From Akkermansiaceae bacterium (lineage in GTDB: Bacteria; Verrucomicrobiota; Verrucomicrobiia; Verrucomicrobiales; Akkermansiaceae), in assembly GCA_029287105.1 (NCBI GenBank), contig JARFRT010000178.1, forward strand, positions 1 to 13,044: a stretch of DNA of 13,044 bases. The letters are read 5' to 3'. The notes beneath the pieces were generated by a model. It did no database searches. It had not been told where the DNA came from and was given only the letters and a program-made list of their open reading frames with translations. The position numbers and the translations under genes are program-made. Shown piece by piece: positions 1 to 6,795 of the stretch. Each line of letters starts with the position of its first letter. Positions within the stretch are counted from its first letter, which is position 1.

Positions 1-388
1 CCTTGTAGCTGTGTTGTTGAATGTAAAACAGGGCGAGGGGGGCGCGGAAATTCTCATCGAGCTGCCCGAGCAGGCGCACCGCACGCTTGCCATCCATCCG
101 TCGGCCGCTGTCTTCCTCGTGCGCCGGTAACTGGTATTCGATTTCATCGATGTCGCTGTCCGAGTATCTCTTCTGTCGGCGCGACAACGCCAGGTGCTCG
201 CGGAACAGGGTGGTAAAAAGCCAGGTTTTCGCCTTACTCTTATCTTTCAATTGGTGTCCCTTCTGCGCCCATATACAAAAAGTCTGCTGCACGAGATCCG
301 CCGCACCATCCGGGTTCTTTGCCAACGAATAGGCAAAGCGGTAGAGCGGCTTGTAGTGGGCGTCCACTAATTCTTCAAATTCAGACAT
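1..388 (-). CDS. ECF-family RNA polymerase sigma factor (3' part beyond window)
   Basis: Reading the minus strand from the ATG at 388 gives an open frame of 129 codons that runs off the left edge. It starts MSEFEELVDAHYKPLYRFAY and continues with AADLVQQTFCIWAQ, which is the sigma region 2 pattern (helices 2.1-2.2, 'D.vQ.tF' core-binding motif), then KTWLFTTLFREHLALSRRQKR, the region 2.3/2.4 DNA-melting and -10 recognition helix. A charged linker follows, and from about residue 105 a region 4 start (AVRLLGQLDENFRAPLALFYIQQHSYK) that should lead into the helix-turn-helix outside the window. Such proteins direct RNA polymerase to dedicated promoters, usually under control of an anti-sigma factor encoded just downstream, which here would lie beyond position 1. 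The frame stays open upstream of 388 and holds TTG codons, so the start is probable rather than certain. The gene is divergent from the secreted DUF1080 gene. Family call is firm; regulon unknown. Confidence 0.9.
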   Translation of the reverse strand, partial: MSEFEELVDAHYKPLYRFAYSLAKNPDGAADLVQQTFCIWAQKGHQLKDKSKAKTWLFTTLFREHLALSRRQKRYSDSDIDEIEYQLPAHEEDSGRRMDGKRAVRLLGQLDENFRAPLALFYIQQHSYK

Positions 389-483
389 CGCACCCGTAAG
401 ATGACGCAATGCATCCTTTATTCCGATCAAATTAATACCTTCCTCGTAATATCCATCGACGCGCAGCTTGTGCGGGTTTGACA

Positions 484-501
484 GCAGGGCGAAAACCCTG
501 C
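484..501. promoter_or_regulatory. Hairpin in sigma factor/DUF1080 divergent region
   Basis: GCAGGG and CCCTGC form a perfect 6-bp inverted repeat around a 6-base CGAAAA centre. A TTGACA hexamer (478-483) lies directly before it, but no good -10 sits 16-18 bases further on. The repeat could be a protein-binding site or an RNA hairpin in the leader of the DUF1080 gene. No function is proven. Confidence 0.35.
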
Positions 502-532
502 AAGAACTCCACCGGTTCCCGCGTATAAATCC

Positions 533-551
533 GGTCTGGTCACACCAGACC
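533..551 (+). promoter_or_regulatory. 8-bp-stem hairpin in the leader of the DUF1080 gene
   Basis: GGTCTGGT, a 3-base CAC loop and ACCAGACC form a perfect 8-bp stem that ends 27 bases before the chosen ATG at 579. A TATAAA hexamer at 524-529 lies just upstream and could be a -10 element, although no matching -35 is visible. If transcription starts near 536 the hairpin would be at the very 5' end of the mRNA; otherwise it may be an operator. Role is inferred only from position. Confidence 0.4.
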
Positions 552-570
552 CACTCCACAGACCCACTCC
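546..570 (+). repeat. Tandem 12-bp direct repeat before the DUF1080 start
   Basis: CAGACCCACTCC occurs twice, at 546-557 and 559-570, separated by one base, giving a 13-bp period. The second copy ends 8 bases before the ATG. The first copy overlaps the right arm of the hairpin at 533-551, so pairing and repeat may compete. No Shine-Dalgarno sequence is present in this C-rich stretch. Confidence 0.6.
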
Positions 571-578
571 CAAAAACC

Positions 579-1316
579 ATGATCAACACACTGCCACGCA
601 TCACTGTCGCCCGCCTGTCAACCCGGCTAATGCCCGTCCTTCTGTTGCTACCCCTCACTGTGTTGGCGCCTCTCGCTGCGGCGGAAGAGAGCAAGCCACA
701 CCCCGTCAAAATCGAAGGTGCTGAGAATCTTTTTAACGGAAAGGATTTAACCGGTTGGAAAGGCAACCCCGATCTCTGGTCGGTGAAAGACGGTGTGATT
801 CACGGGACGACTCACGGTCATAAGATCAAAGGCAACACCTTTCTGATTTTGGACGCCGGGGACATCGAGGATTTCCACCTCGTCTACGAAGCCCGCTGTC
901 AGGGGAACAACTCCGGGGTGATGTACCGTAGTCTGGTCCTCGATGAAAAGAAGTTTGTGATGAAAGGCTACCAATGTGATCTCCACCCGAAGCCATCCTA
1001 TCTCGCGATGATTTACGGCGAAAAGGAGCGTGGCATCATCATCACCCGTGGCCAGAAAATGGTCATCGATGAGGCAGGGAAGAAAACGGTGATTTCATCG
1101 GAAAAGCCGGGGGCGGTCGATACCTCCCAGTGGCAGACCTACGAGGTCATCTGCAAAGGCAATCACATCGTACACAAACTCAATGGCAAGGTCGCCATTG
1201 ACCTGACGGACAACTTCAAGGATCGCATCAAGAAGGGGAAAATCGGTCTGCAGTTGCATGCGGGTGGCGCCATGATGGTCGACTTTAGGAACATCCAACT
1301 GAAGCGATTGAAGTAA
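579..1316 (+). CDS. Secreted DUF1080 (3-keto-disaccharide hydrolase-like) protein
   Basis: The protein has 245 residues. It opens with a basic N-terminus and a long hydrophobic core (LMPVLLLLPLTVLAPLAAA), a Sec signal peptide with likely cleavage near residue 35, so it acts outside the cytoplasm. From about residue 50 it shows the DUF1080 start (NLFNGKDLTGWKG, then LWSVKDGVIHG). It continues with the family's beta-sandwich strands, including NNSGVMYRS, and finishes with GKIGLQLHAGGAMMVDFRNIQLK, the typical concanavalin-like lectin/glucanase-fold ending of family PF06439. Members are linked to cleavage of 3-keto-glycosides or to sugar binding; they are highly expanded in Verrucomicrobiota and Planctomycetota. 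The ATG at 579 is chosen because it begins the signal peptide; an in-frame ATG at 468 would add 37 unlikely residues. It is divergent from an ECF sigma factor and convergent with a protease. The substrate cannot be told from the sequence. Confidence 0.9.
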   Translation: MINTLPRITVARLSTRLMPVLLLLPLTVLAPLAAAEESKPHPVKIEGAENLFNGKDLTGWKGNPDLWSVKDGVIHGTTHGHKIKGNTFLILDAGDIEDFHLVYEARCQGNNSGVMYRSLVLDEKKFVMKGYQCDLHPKPSYLAMIYGEKERGIIITRGQKMVIDEAGKKTVISSEKPGAVDTSQWQTYEVICKGNHIVHKLNGKVAIDLTDNFKDRIKKGKIGLQLHAGGAMMVDFRNIQLKRLK

Positions 1317-1373
1317 TCCCACGGGGCGTTCAGCTTGCTGGCCGCGAAGGCGGGCCCGACGCGATGCCCCTGA

Positions 1374-1394
1374 GGGAGGGCCTTGCACCCTCCC
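1374..1394. terminator. GC-rich hairpin between convergent genes
   Basis: GGGAGGG, a 7-base loop and CCCTCCC form a perfect 7-bp stem in the 94-bp gap between the DUF1080 stop (1316) and the protease stop (1411). The position suits a bidirectional transcription end, but neither side carries a T-tract, so intrinsic termination is doubtful. Confidence 0.35.
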
Positions 1395-1410
1395 AGCTCT
1401 CCCTGATCAG

Positions 1411-2310
1411 CTACGGGCGACCGACTAGCGCACGGATGGCGCTGACGGGGACACAATTGCGGATGACCATTTGGAAATTCTTGTTCTCGGTCGGCTTGGC
1501 AGTTACTTTGCGAGGTTTGGCCCCCTGCTTCGCCAACTTCGCCTTCGTGGGCACCGGTGAATAGATACTCTGGGTGCTGGCAACCATGCCAACCAAATTA
1601 CCCGCCGAGTCCATCACCGGTCCGCCGCTCGAGCCACGGGCGAACTCAGCGGTCACCGCCATCACTGCCGGGCTGACTCCCTTGGCGGCACGCTTGCGAT
1701 AATAACGCGACACCTTGCCCGATGTGTAGGTATAATAGCGCCCGCCCGGGTGGGCTATGATGTGAAGATCACTGCCGACCGCCGCGTCCGGCCCGAGGGC
1801 AATCGGTTTGAAGCCCGATCCTGATACCTTGAAAATGGCCACATCGTCACTCTTGCTCGCCGCCAGAATCTCGGTCACGGCCGCCACCTTGCCATCCCGC
1901 GTCCGGATGCCAAACCCCGCCACATCCTTGCCGTCAAAGACGTGATAATTCGTCACCATCACCCCGTCCTCCGTCAATATCCACGCCGTCGCATTACTCG
2001 AACTGTGCCAGTTATCACACTTGCCACATTTGTAAACCGTCCCGATCACCACGACACTATCCGCACGCGCTGCGTAGAGGTTCTCCAATTGCCCCACCGA
2101 TGCGGCGGCCAGTTCAAGCTTACACTTCGTCCGCCCAAGTTGAGACTGCAGTTTCTTCGACGACACTATCTTGCCGCTGTCGGCAAGCGATTTCAGGCCC
2201 TTGGTCAGACCTTTGGCGACGGCAGCATCATCCACCGTCACAGGGGCTGCCTGCACACTCGAAACCCAAAACAGGGCCGCCAATGAAAATGTCATGGAAA
2301 GGTTATTCAT
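1411..2310 (-). CDS. Secreted trypsin-like serine protease (S1C/HtrA-like, no PDZ)
   Basis: The protein has 299 residues. A signal peptide (MNNLSMTFSLAALFWVSSVQA) predicts export. About 60 helical, charged residues follow, then a chymotrypsin-fold protease domain from about residue 84 to 250. The full catalytic triad is visible: His123 in VTNYHVF, Asp156 in SDDVAIFKV and Ser228 in RGSSGGPV, so it should be active. A CxxC pair (Cys95 and Cys98, KCGKCDNW) sits early in the domain, and two further cysteines lie at 63 and 286; this suggests a disulfide or a bound metal and is not part of the usual DegP domain. The C-terminal part is a short lysine-rich tail instead of a PDZ domain, so it is smaller than classical HtrA. 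It converges on the DUF1080 gene. A TATAGG hexamer 8 bases before the ATG may be a -10 element. Substrate unknown. Confidence 0.9.
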   Translation of the reverse strand: MNNLSMTFSLAALFWVSSVQAAPVTVDDAAVAKGLTKGLKSLADSGKIVSSKKLQSQLGRTKCKLELAAASVGQLENLYAARADSVVVIGTVYKCGKCDNWHSSSNATAWILTEDGVMVTNYHVFDGKDVAGFGIRTRDGKVAAVTEILAASKSDDVAIFKVSGSGFKPIALGPDAAVGSDLHIIAHPGGRYYTYTSGKVSRYYRKRAAKGVSPAVMAVTAEFARGSSGGPVMDSAGNLVGMVASTQSIYSPVPTKAKLAKQGAKPRKVTAKPTENKNFQMVIRNCVPVSAIRALVGRP

Positions 2311-2519
2311 CTCTGCACCCTATAACGACAAACCCACGCCCCATTTGCCTAAAAAAATGATCCGTCCATTGCTCGGCCGCAGGTCCCGCCCATCAGCATC
2401 CATGCCATCAAATCAAAGAATCACCCCTGCCGTTGGAGGCTGCAGACGCCGTGTTTATTCAAACAGCGTTGGAATTCCGTAATTGACCGAAGGGTTGAAA
2501 TTACATAGATATTAATCAG

Positions 2520-2533
2520 TCTCTATTTAGAGA
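2520..2533. promoter_or_regulatory. Perfect 14-bp palindrome in the 2311-2635 gap
   Basis: TCTCTATTTAGAGA is fully self-complementary around TT. It lies in a 325-bp gap between two divergent genes. That gap also holds an imperfect hairpin (2447-2468, TGTTT/AAACA core) and a weak promoter-like pair TTGACC (2483-2488) and TAGATA (2506-2511) with 17-base spacing pointing right. The AT-rich run just before the membrane-protein gene, with the palindrome downstream of that pair, would suit an operator. No ORF in the gap looks real. Confidence 0.35.
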
Positions 2534-2635
2534 TTGTAACAACACAATACTTTCCTAACAGATTCAATGATGAACCGGTCTCAATGGTAGGGCGGCTAAA
2601 TTCCGCGGATGTGTGAGGGAAACACCCTTACAACT

Positions 2636-3016
2636 ATGAAAAACTTAGAAATGATTGCCGTAGTCAGTCTAATGGCCGGTGCTATTCTTATCGTGTGGCA
2701 GATTCTCTCCCGGTTCTCAAAGTCGAGAATTTCCCTGAAACACGACCTCGAAATCCTCAAGTTGCTGCCACCCACATCGATCTATGCCGACCGACTCCGC
2801 AAACGGGTCGAAGCCCGGCTCAAGAAAAACTACGGCGAGGAAAAGCCCGTTTCATGGGGTGGCTTCGCATTTGCCGCAGTCATCTTCGTGACCTTCTCCA
2901 TTGTCACCTATATCAACTTCATCGGTGGCCGGGTGATGGTCGGGGCCATCACCTCCGCCTTCTGCCTGCTGAGTTTACTTTCCGCGGTCTGCCAGCTCGC
3001 GCCCAACGAAAACTAA
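2636..3016 (+). CDS. Unrecognised membrane protein with three predicted TM segments
   Basis: I do not recognise this 126-residue protein. It shows one hydrophobic segment at about residues 5-24 (MIAVVSLMAGAILIVWQIL). A basic, helical middle region follows at about 27-70 (KHDLEILKLLPPTSIYADRLRKRVEARLKK), and two more membrane segments lie at about 76-97 and 99-121, separated by a tight GG turn. The charged middle with many Arg and Lys is probably cytoplasmic. I chose the ATG at 2636 because it starts right before the first membrane segment; an in-frame ATG at 2609 would add nine polar residues (MCEGNTLTT) and cannot be excluded, since neither has a well-placed Shine-Dalgarno sequence. Amino-acid pattern and clean hydrophobic periodicity argue that it is real. 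No neighbour hints at function. Confidence 0.7.
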   Translation: MKNLEMIAVVSLMAGAILIVWQILSRFSKSRISLKHDLEILKLLPPTSIYADRLRKRVEARLKKNYGEEKPVSWGGFAFAAVIFVTFSIVTYINFIGGRVMVGAITSAFCLLSLLSAVCQLAPNEN

Positions 3017-3176
3017 CGTTTTCCGAGCCAACATCCCGATGGCGAATAATCGCCAAGCGCGGCTCCTGCAGATCCAGCTGGGCCGGACTTGGACTCACCG
3101 GCACCGCAGACTTTCTCCACCGGCGGTGACTGCGGGCTTGCCATGGGGGCGGAGACCGTGAAGGCTTCCGCCAATC

Positions 3177-3896
3177 ATGAGCAGGGAAGCAAGAGCGGCG
3201 ATCGAGCGGGCCAAGGCGGTATTATTTGACTTTGACGGGGTCGTCCTCGACAGCGAGTGGCCCATTTATCAATCATGGAAACGGTTGTTCGAGCGGGAGG
3301 GTTTCCATCTGCAGCAAGAGGTTTATGTCAAGTGTATCGGCAGTGATTTTGATACCTGGTCGCCGCCCGACTATCTGGAGGAGCTGAGCGGCCGGACGTT
3401 TGACTGGCCGCAGGAAAACGCGATGCGGAGCGAGCAGATCATGCGTGACCTGGAAAATGCGGTCCCGATGCCGGGAGTCGCCGGTTTGATCGAAGAATTT
3501 GGTGACAAACCGACGGCGGTTGTGTCCAGCTCATCGCATCACTGGGTGGACGGCTGGCTGGAGAAACTCGGATTGATGCCGCACTTCGACACCACGGTCT
3601 GCCGTGGGGACGCGGCCAGAATCAAACCGGCACCGGACCTTTTTCTCGAAGCCGCCAGACAGCTCGGGATCGACCCGCGCGACTGCCTGGTGATTGAGGA
3701 CTCCATGAATGGTCTCCTCTCCGCCCACGAAGCTGGGATGAAGGTGATCGCCGTGCCCAATCAACTGACCCGCGTGCTCGATTTTAGTCGCGCCGACTGG
3801 GTGCTGGAGTCGTTGGAGTCGCTGGAGATTTTCAATGCGTCTGCTTCAACCCGTGGTTCGCAGCCCGCTGGCAATCGCATTGACGGAATACTGTAA
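3177..3896 (+). CDS. HAD-superfamily phosphatase/beta-phosphoglucomutase-like hydrolase
   Basis: This 239-residue cytoplasmic protein has all four HAD motifs of subfamily IA. Motif I is LFDFDGVVLDSE (nucleophile Asp18, acid/base Asp20). Motif II is TAVVSSSS (Ser near 117). Motif III is the lysine in ARIKPAPDLF (Lys150). Motif IV is VIEDSMNGLLSA (Glu174, Asp175, magnesium ligands). An alpha-helical type 1 cap lies between motifs I and II, at about residues 25-95. IKPAPD plus EDS.NGL..A is typical of beta-phosphoglucomutase, phosphoglycolate phosphatase and related sugar-phosphate phosphatases; the sequence does not fix the substrate. The recognisable domain ends near residue 218 (LESLESLEIF). 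The last 17 codons are encoded in DNA that also encodes, on the other strand, the conserved C-terminus of PEP carboxylase. The 160 bases upstream carry only a small GGCGA/TCGCC hairpin (3041-3054). Confidence 0.9.
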   Translation: MSREARAAIERAKAVLFDFDGVVLDSEWPIYQSWKRLFEREGFHLQQEVYVKCIGSDFDTWSPPDYLEELSGRTFDWPQENAMRSEQIMRDLENAVPMPGVAGLIEEFGDKPTAVVSSSSHHWVDGWLEKLGLMPHFDTTVCRGDAARIKPAPDLFLEAARQLGIDPRDCLVIEDSMNGLLSAHEAGMKVIAVPNQLTRVLDFSRADWVLESLESLEIFNASASTRGSQPAGNRIDGIL

Positions 3897-6662
3897 GGCA
3901 TTGAGATACTCGGACTCTTTGGCCGGATCGCCCGACTGCTGCGAGGCCCGCCAGTCGGCAAGCAGTGAAATCTGCTGCTCGTGCAGAAGGCGCAGCGGCA
4001 GTTCCCTCATCTGCAAAGTGCGCAGCATCCGTGGTCGACGCTCGGCGAAGGTGGAGCCGAAAATTTGATCGATCATCTTACCGGTGCGGTGGAATTCAGG
4101 TATGATGATCCCTTGGAAGCGGTCGCGCAGTTCCTCATCCTGCACCAGGCTGGCGTAGGATGCCATGAGCTCCACATCGGCGCTGACCAGGTTGGTCTCG
4201 ACGTTGGTCAGCAGGTATCGCAGGAACGGCTCTTCGTGGATGATGGCCGAAAGGGCTTCGAAATCGTCGGGATTTTCCGACTTGAGTTTTTCAAGGGCGG
4301 ATCCGACACCAAACCAACCCGGCATGTAGTAGCGCGCCTGGGTCCAACTAAACACCCAGGGGATGGCGCGCAGGTCCTCAAGGGTGGCCGTGCCCGTACG
4401 ACTGGCAGGGCGGGAGCCGAAGCAGCCGCGTTCGAGCGCATCGATCGGGGTGGCTTGACGGAAAAACCGCATGAAACCCGGCTCTTCTAACAATCGTCGG
4501 TAACCGGCACGGCTCTCTGCTGAAAGCCATTCCATAATCCCCTGGTAGCGATTGCCACCGAGATTGGACACGCCATGATTTTTTTTGTTGGCTACGGTCA
4601 CCCCGGTGACACCTGCGAGGAGTAATTCGAGGTTGTAGGCGGCGTTTGACCGATGCGCATATTTCCGGGGAATCACCTCGCCCTGTTCGGTCACGCGCAT
4701 GGCGCCGCTGAGGCTACCGGCGGGGAGTGAGCGAAGGAACCACTGGACCGGACCAGCCCCCCGGCTAATCGTCCCTCCCCTGCCGTGGAAGAATTCGCAG
4801 CGGGCCCCGGCATCGCGGCACGCTGTGGTGATCTGCGCCTGGGCTTTTTGCAACGACCACTGACCTGAAAGCAGGCCGCTGTCTTTATTGCTGTCACTGT
4901 AGCCCACCATCACCGGCATGTGGGATGCACCCCTGGGACCCTCGCAAAGAAAATGGTTGCCGCAAGGAACGGCGAGGTAGGATTTCACAATGTCACCGCC
5001 CCGATCAAGGTCGTCACCGGTTTCAAACAGCGGACAGACCGGGATTTGGCTCACCCAGAGGCCGTCTTTCCAATCCGCCATACGGCCCTCGCGGGCGAAC
5101 AGGTGGACGAGTAACATGTCAGACACCTGGCGCGTCATACTCACGACGTAGAGGCCGAGGCCGTCGCCGCCATGCTTTTTGGTATGATCGCGCAGCACCT
5201 GCAAGCAGGCCATTATTTGACCGGCTTCGCTGTCGGCATCGGCCGTCCAGGGCCTCCAGGGGCGCTCGTTTTGAAGCTCCCCGAGGAGGAATTCGACGCG
5301 TTTTTCCTCCGGCCAATTGGCGAAGGTTTCCGCGTCCTCGACTCCGGCGATGGCGAGCATCTGGGAGGCCGCCCGATCGTGGAAGGGTGAGTTTTGCCGG
5401 ATGTCGAGCGTGGCCAGGTGAAAGCCGAAGACGTCAACCAGGCGGCGGAGTGGATGCACCACAGCACGTGCCGCGGTGACCGCCCCGATGCTGCGCAAGG
5501 TGCTATCCATGAGATTCAGATCGGCACAGTAAGCGTCAACCCGGGTGTAACCGGCATCGGGATGGGCGATTTTCTCACGCATGAGGTAGGCCAGGCAGCG
5601 CCAGGGTTCGCGGGCATTGGTCGCCGCAATCTCACGGCCGGTCACGCCGAGCTCTTTTCTCATTTCCAAAACACGACGGGTCAGCTCTGCCGGCACGTCC
5701 TCTGCCGAGGGTGAGTGGGTCAGCACGTTGGCAGCGTCCTTGAGTTCTCTCTCGTAAATGCGCAGGCAGTGTTTACGCAGCCGGGACAGGGTATCAGCGG
5801 TGACCTCGGCGGTAACGAGTGGGTGCCCATCCCGGTCGCCCCCGACCCATGTGCCGAAGTTCAACCTGGGGTAAGCGGCGGAGTTACGCAGTCGCTGGAC
5901 ATCCCAGCCGACGGCTTCCCATGCCACTTCCAGGGAGACATCGAGTTTTTTGATCACCTTGGGGAAAACTTCACGGAGGTAATAAATCGTGTGGCGGAGT
6001 TCGCCGAGGATGCTCGGCCGTGATGCGTGGATCTCGCCAGTGTACCAGAGGGTTTCCAGCCCGGCCTTGATCGAATCCATCACATCGGCAAGGGTGACGG
6101 GATCCTCTTTGTTGCGGTCCCAACGGACGAGATCCTTGTAGATGGCGAGGTGGCGTTCACGGACAGTTGGCCGTTTGGCTTCGGTTGGGTGGGCGGTTAG
6201 CACCGGGGTGACGTGGACATCCGGCAGCGCCTCGAGGACCTCGCTTTCCGTGGCCCCCTCCGCCTTGAGGCGGGCGATGACCCTGCCCCACATCCCCTGT
6301 TCGGCGTCCATGCCCAGCTCCTCGCGGCGGCGGTGACGGATCTTGAGCGAGGTCCGCTCTTCCACCATATTGAGGATTTCAAAGCAGATCGCCTGAAGCT
6401 GCGCATTGGCGGCGACATCCTCCGTGTTTGCGGACCGGCCCTGGATGGTTTCCCCCCTCCACGGGATGCTCTCGGTGAGTTCGCTCTCGGAGTCGAGCAC
6501 GTCGGCCAGCATTCCCATGAGAGTCTGCAAACGCTGCTCAAGCTCCTCGAAGCCCTCGCGACGATAGTCTTGGTTGGCACGGCGGGCTTGCTGGGGAGAT
6601 GAGGGGGAGGAGGAATTTTTCACAGTGGACACAGTGGATGAGGTGCTTGGGGACCCTGACAT
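3846..6662 (-). CDS. ppc: Phosphoenolpyruvate carboxylase
   Basis: This enzyme (938 residues from the ATG at 6662) converts PEP and bicarbonate to oxaloacetate, refilling the TCA cycle and feeding aspartate synthesis. Signatures in order: VLTAHPTEAKRPTV with the catalytic His near 158, FGTWVGGDRDGHP near 269, GYSDSNKDSGLLSG near 587, the active-site loop FFHGRGGTISRGAGP near 625 with both essential arginines, VTEQGEVI near 658, and the C-terminus SGLRTTG. The usual SIGRGG loop reads TISRGAG, marking a divergent bacterial type. Three of the four residues that bind the inhibitor aspartate in E. coli appear changed (see findings). The first 25 residues are Ser/Thr-rich and non-conserved. In-frame ATG at 6695 and GTG at 6728 are alternative starts; none has a Shine-Dalgarno sequence. 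The 3' end overlaps the HAD gene by 51 bp; the 5' end is divergent from the helicase. Confidence 0.95.
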   Translation of the reverse strand: MSGSPSTSSTVSTVKNSSSPSSPQQARRANQDYRREGFEELEQRLQTLMGMLADVLDSESELTESIPWRGETIQGRSANTEDVAANAQLQAICFEILNMVEERTSLKIRHRRREELGMDAEQGMWGRVIARLKAEGATESEVLEALPDVHVTPVLTAHPTEAKRPTVRERHLAIYKDLVRWDRNKEDPVTLADVMDSIKAGLETLWYTGEIHASRPSILGELRHTIYYLREVFPKVIKKLDVSLEVAWEAVGWDVQRLRNSAAYPRLNFGTWVGGDRDGHPLVTAEVTADTLSRLRKHCLRIYERELKDAANVLTHSPSAEDVPAELTRRVLEMRKELGVTGREIAATNAREPWRCLAYLMREKIAHPDAGYTRVDAYCADLNLMDSTLRSIGAVTAARAVVHPLRRLVDVFGFHLATLDIRQNSPFHDRAASQMLAIAGVEDAETFANWPEEKRVEFLLGELQNERPWRPWTADADSEAGQIMACLQVLRDHTKKHGGDGLGLYVVSMTRQVSDMLLVHLFAREGRMADWKDGLWVSQIPVCPLFETGDDLDRGGDIVKSYLAVPCGNHFLCEGPRGASHMPVMVGYSDSNKDSGLLSGQWSLQKAQAQITTACRDAGARCEFFHGRGGTISRGAGPVQWFLRSLPAGSLSGAMRVTEQGEVIPRKYAHRSNAAYNLELLLAGVTGVTVANKKNHGVSNLGGNRYQGIMEWLSAESRAGYRRLLEEPGFMRFFRQATPIDALERGCFGSRPASRTGTATLEDLRAIPWVFSWTQARYYMPGWFGVGSALEKLKSENPDDFEALSAIIHEEPFLRYLLTNVETNLVSADVELMASYASLVQDEELRDRFQGIIIPEFHRTGKMIDQIFGSTFAERRPRMLRTLQMRELPLRLLHEQQISLLADWRASQQSGDPAKESEYLNALQYSVNAIASGLRTTG

Positions 6663-6795
6663 TGTTTCAACGATGGGCCCTGGAGTCGAGCCCATATGAA
6701 AACACGCTGCGTCATCAGCCAAACACACAATTTTTACGCGTCACTATTCTTGGGGGTTGTCGGAAGCAGGAGGATGAGTTACGACTGTTCAGACG

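Noticed and set aside
87..332. 81-codon plus-strand frame at the left edge
   Set aside because: Antisense to the ECF sigma factor regions 2 and 4, which are clearly recognisable.
478..529. TTGACA (478-483) and TATAAA (524-529) as one sigma-70 promoter for the DUF1080 gene
   Set aside because: Spacing is 40 bases, far from the 16-18 needed; each element alone lacks a partner.
2695..3129. 144-codon plus-strand frame overlapping the membrane-protein gene
   Set aside because: The competing frame has clean membrane segments; this one is Arg/Pro-rich and featureless, and starts inside the other gene.
4925..5479. 184-codon plus-strand frame (and others at 3981-4490, 5394-5714) inside ppc
   Set aside because: Antisense to conserved PEP carboxylase signatures, with compositionally odd Arg/Pro/Gly-rich translations and no start context.
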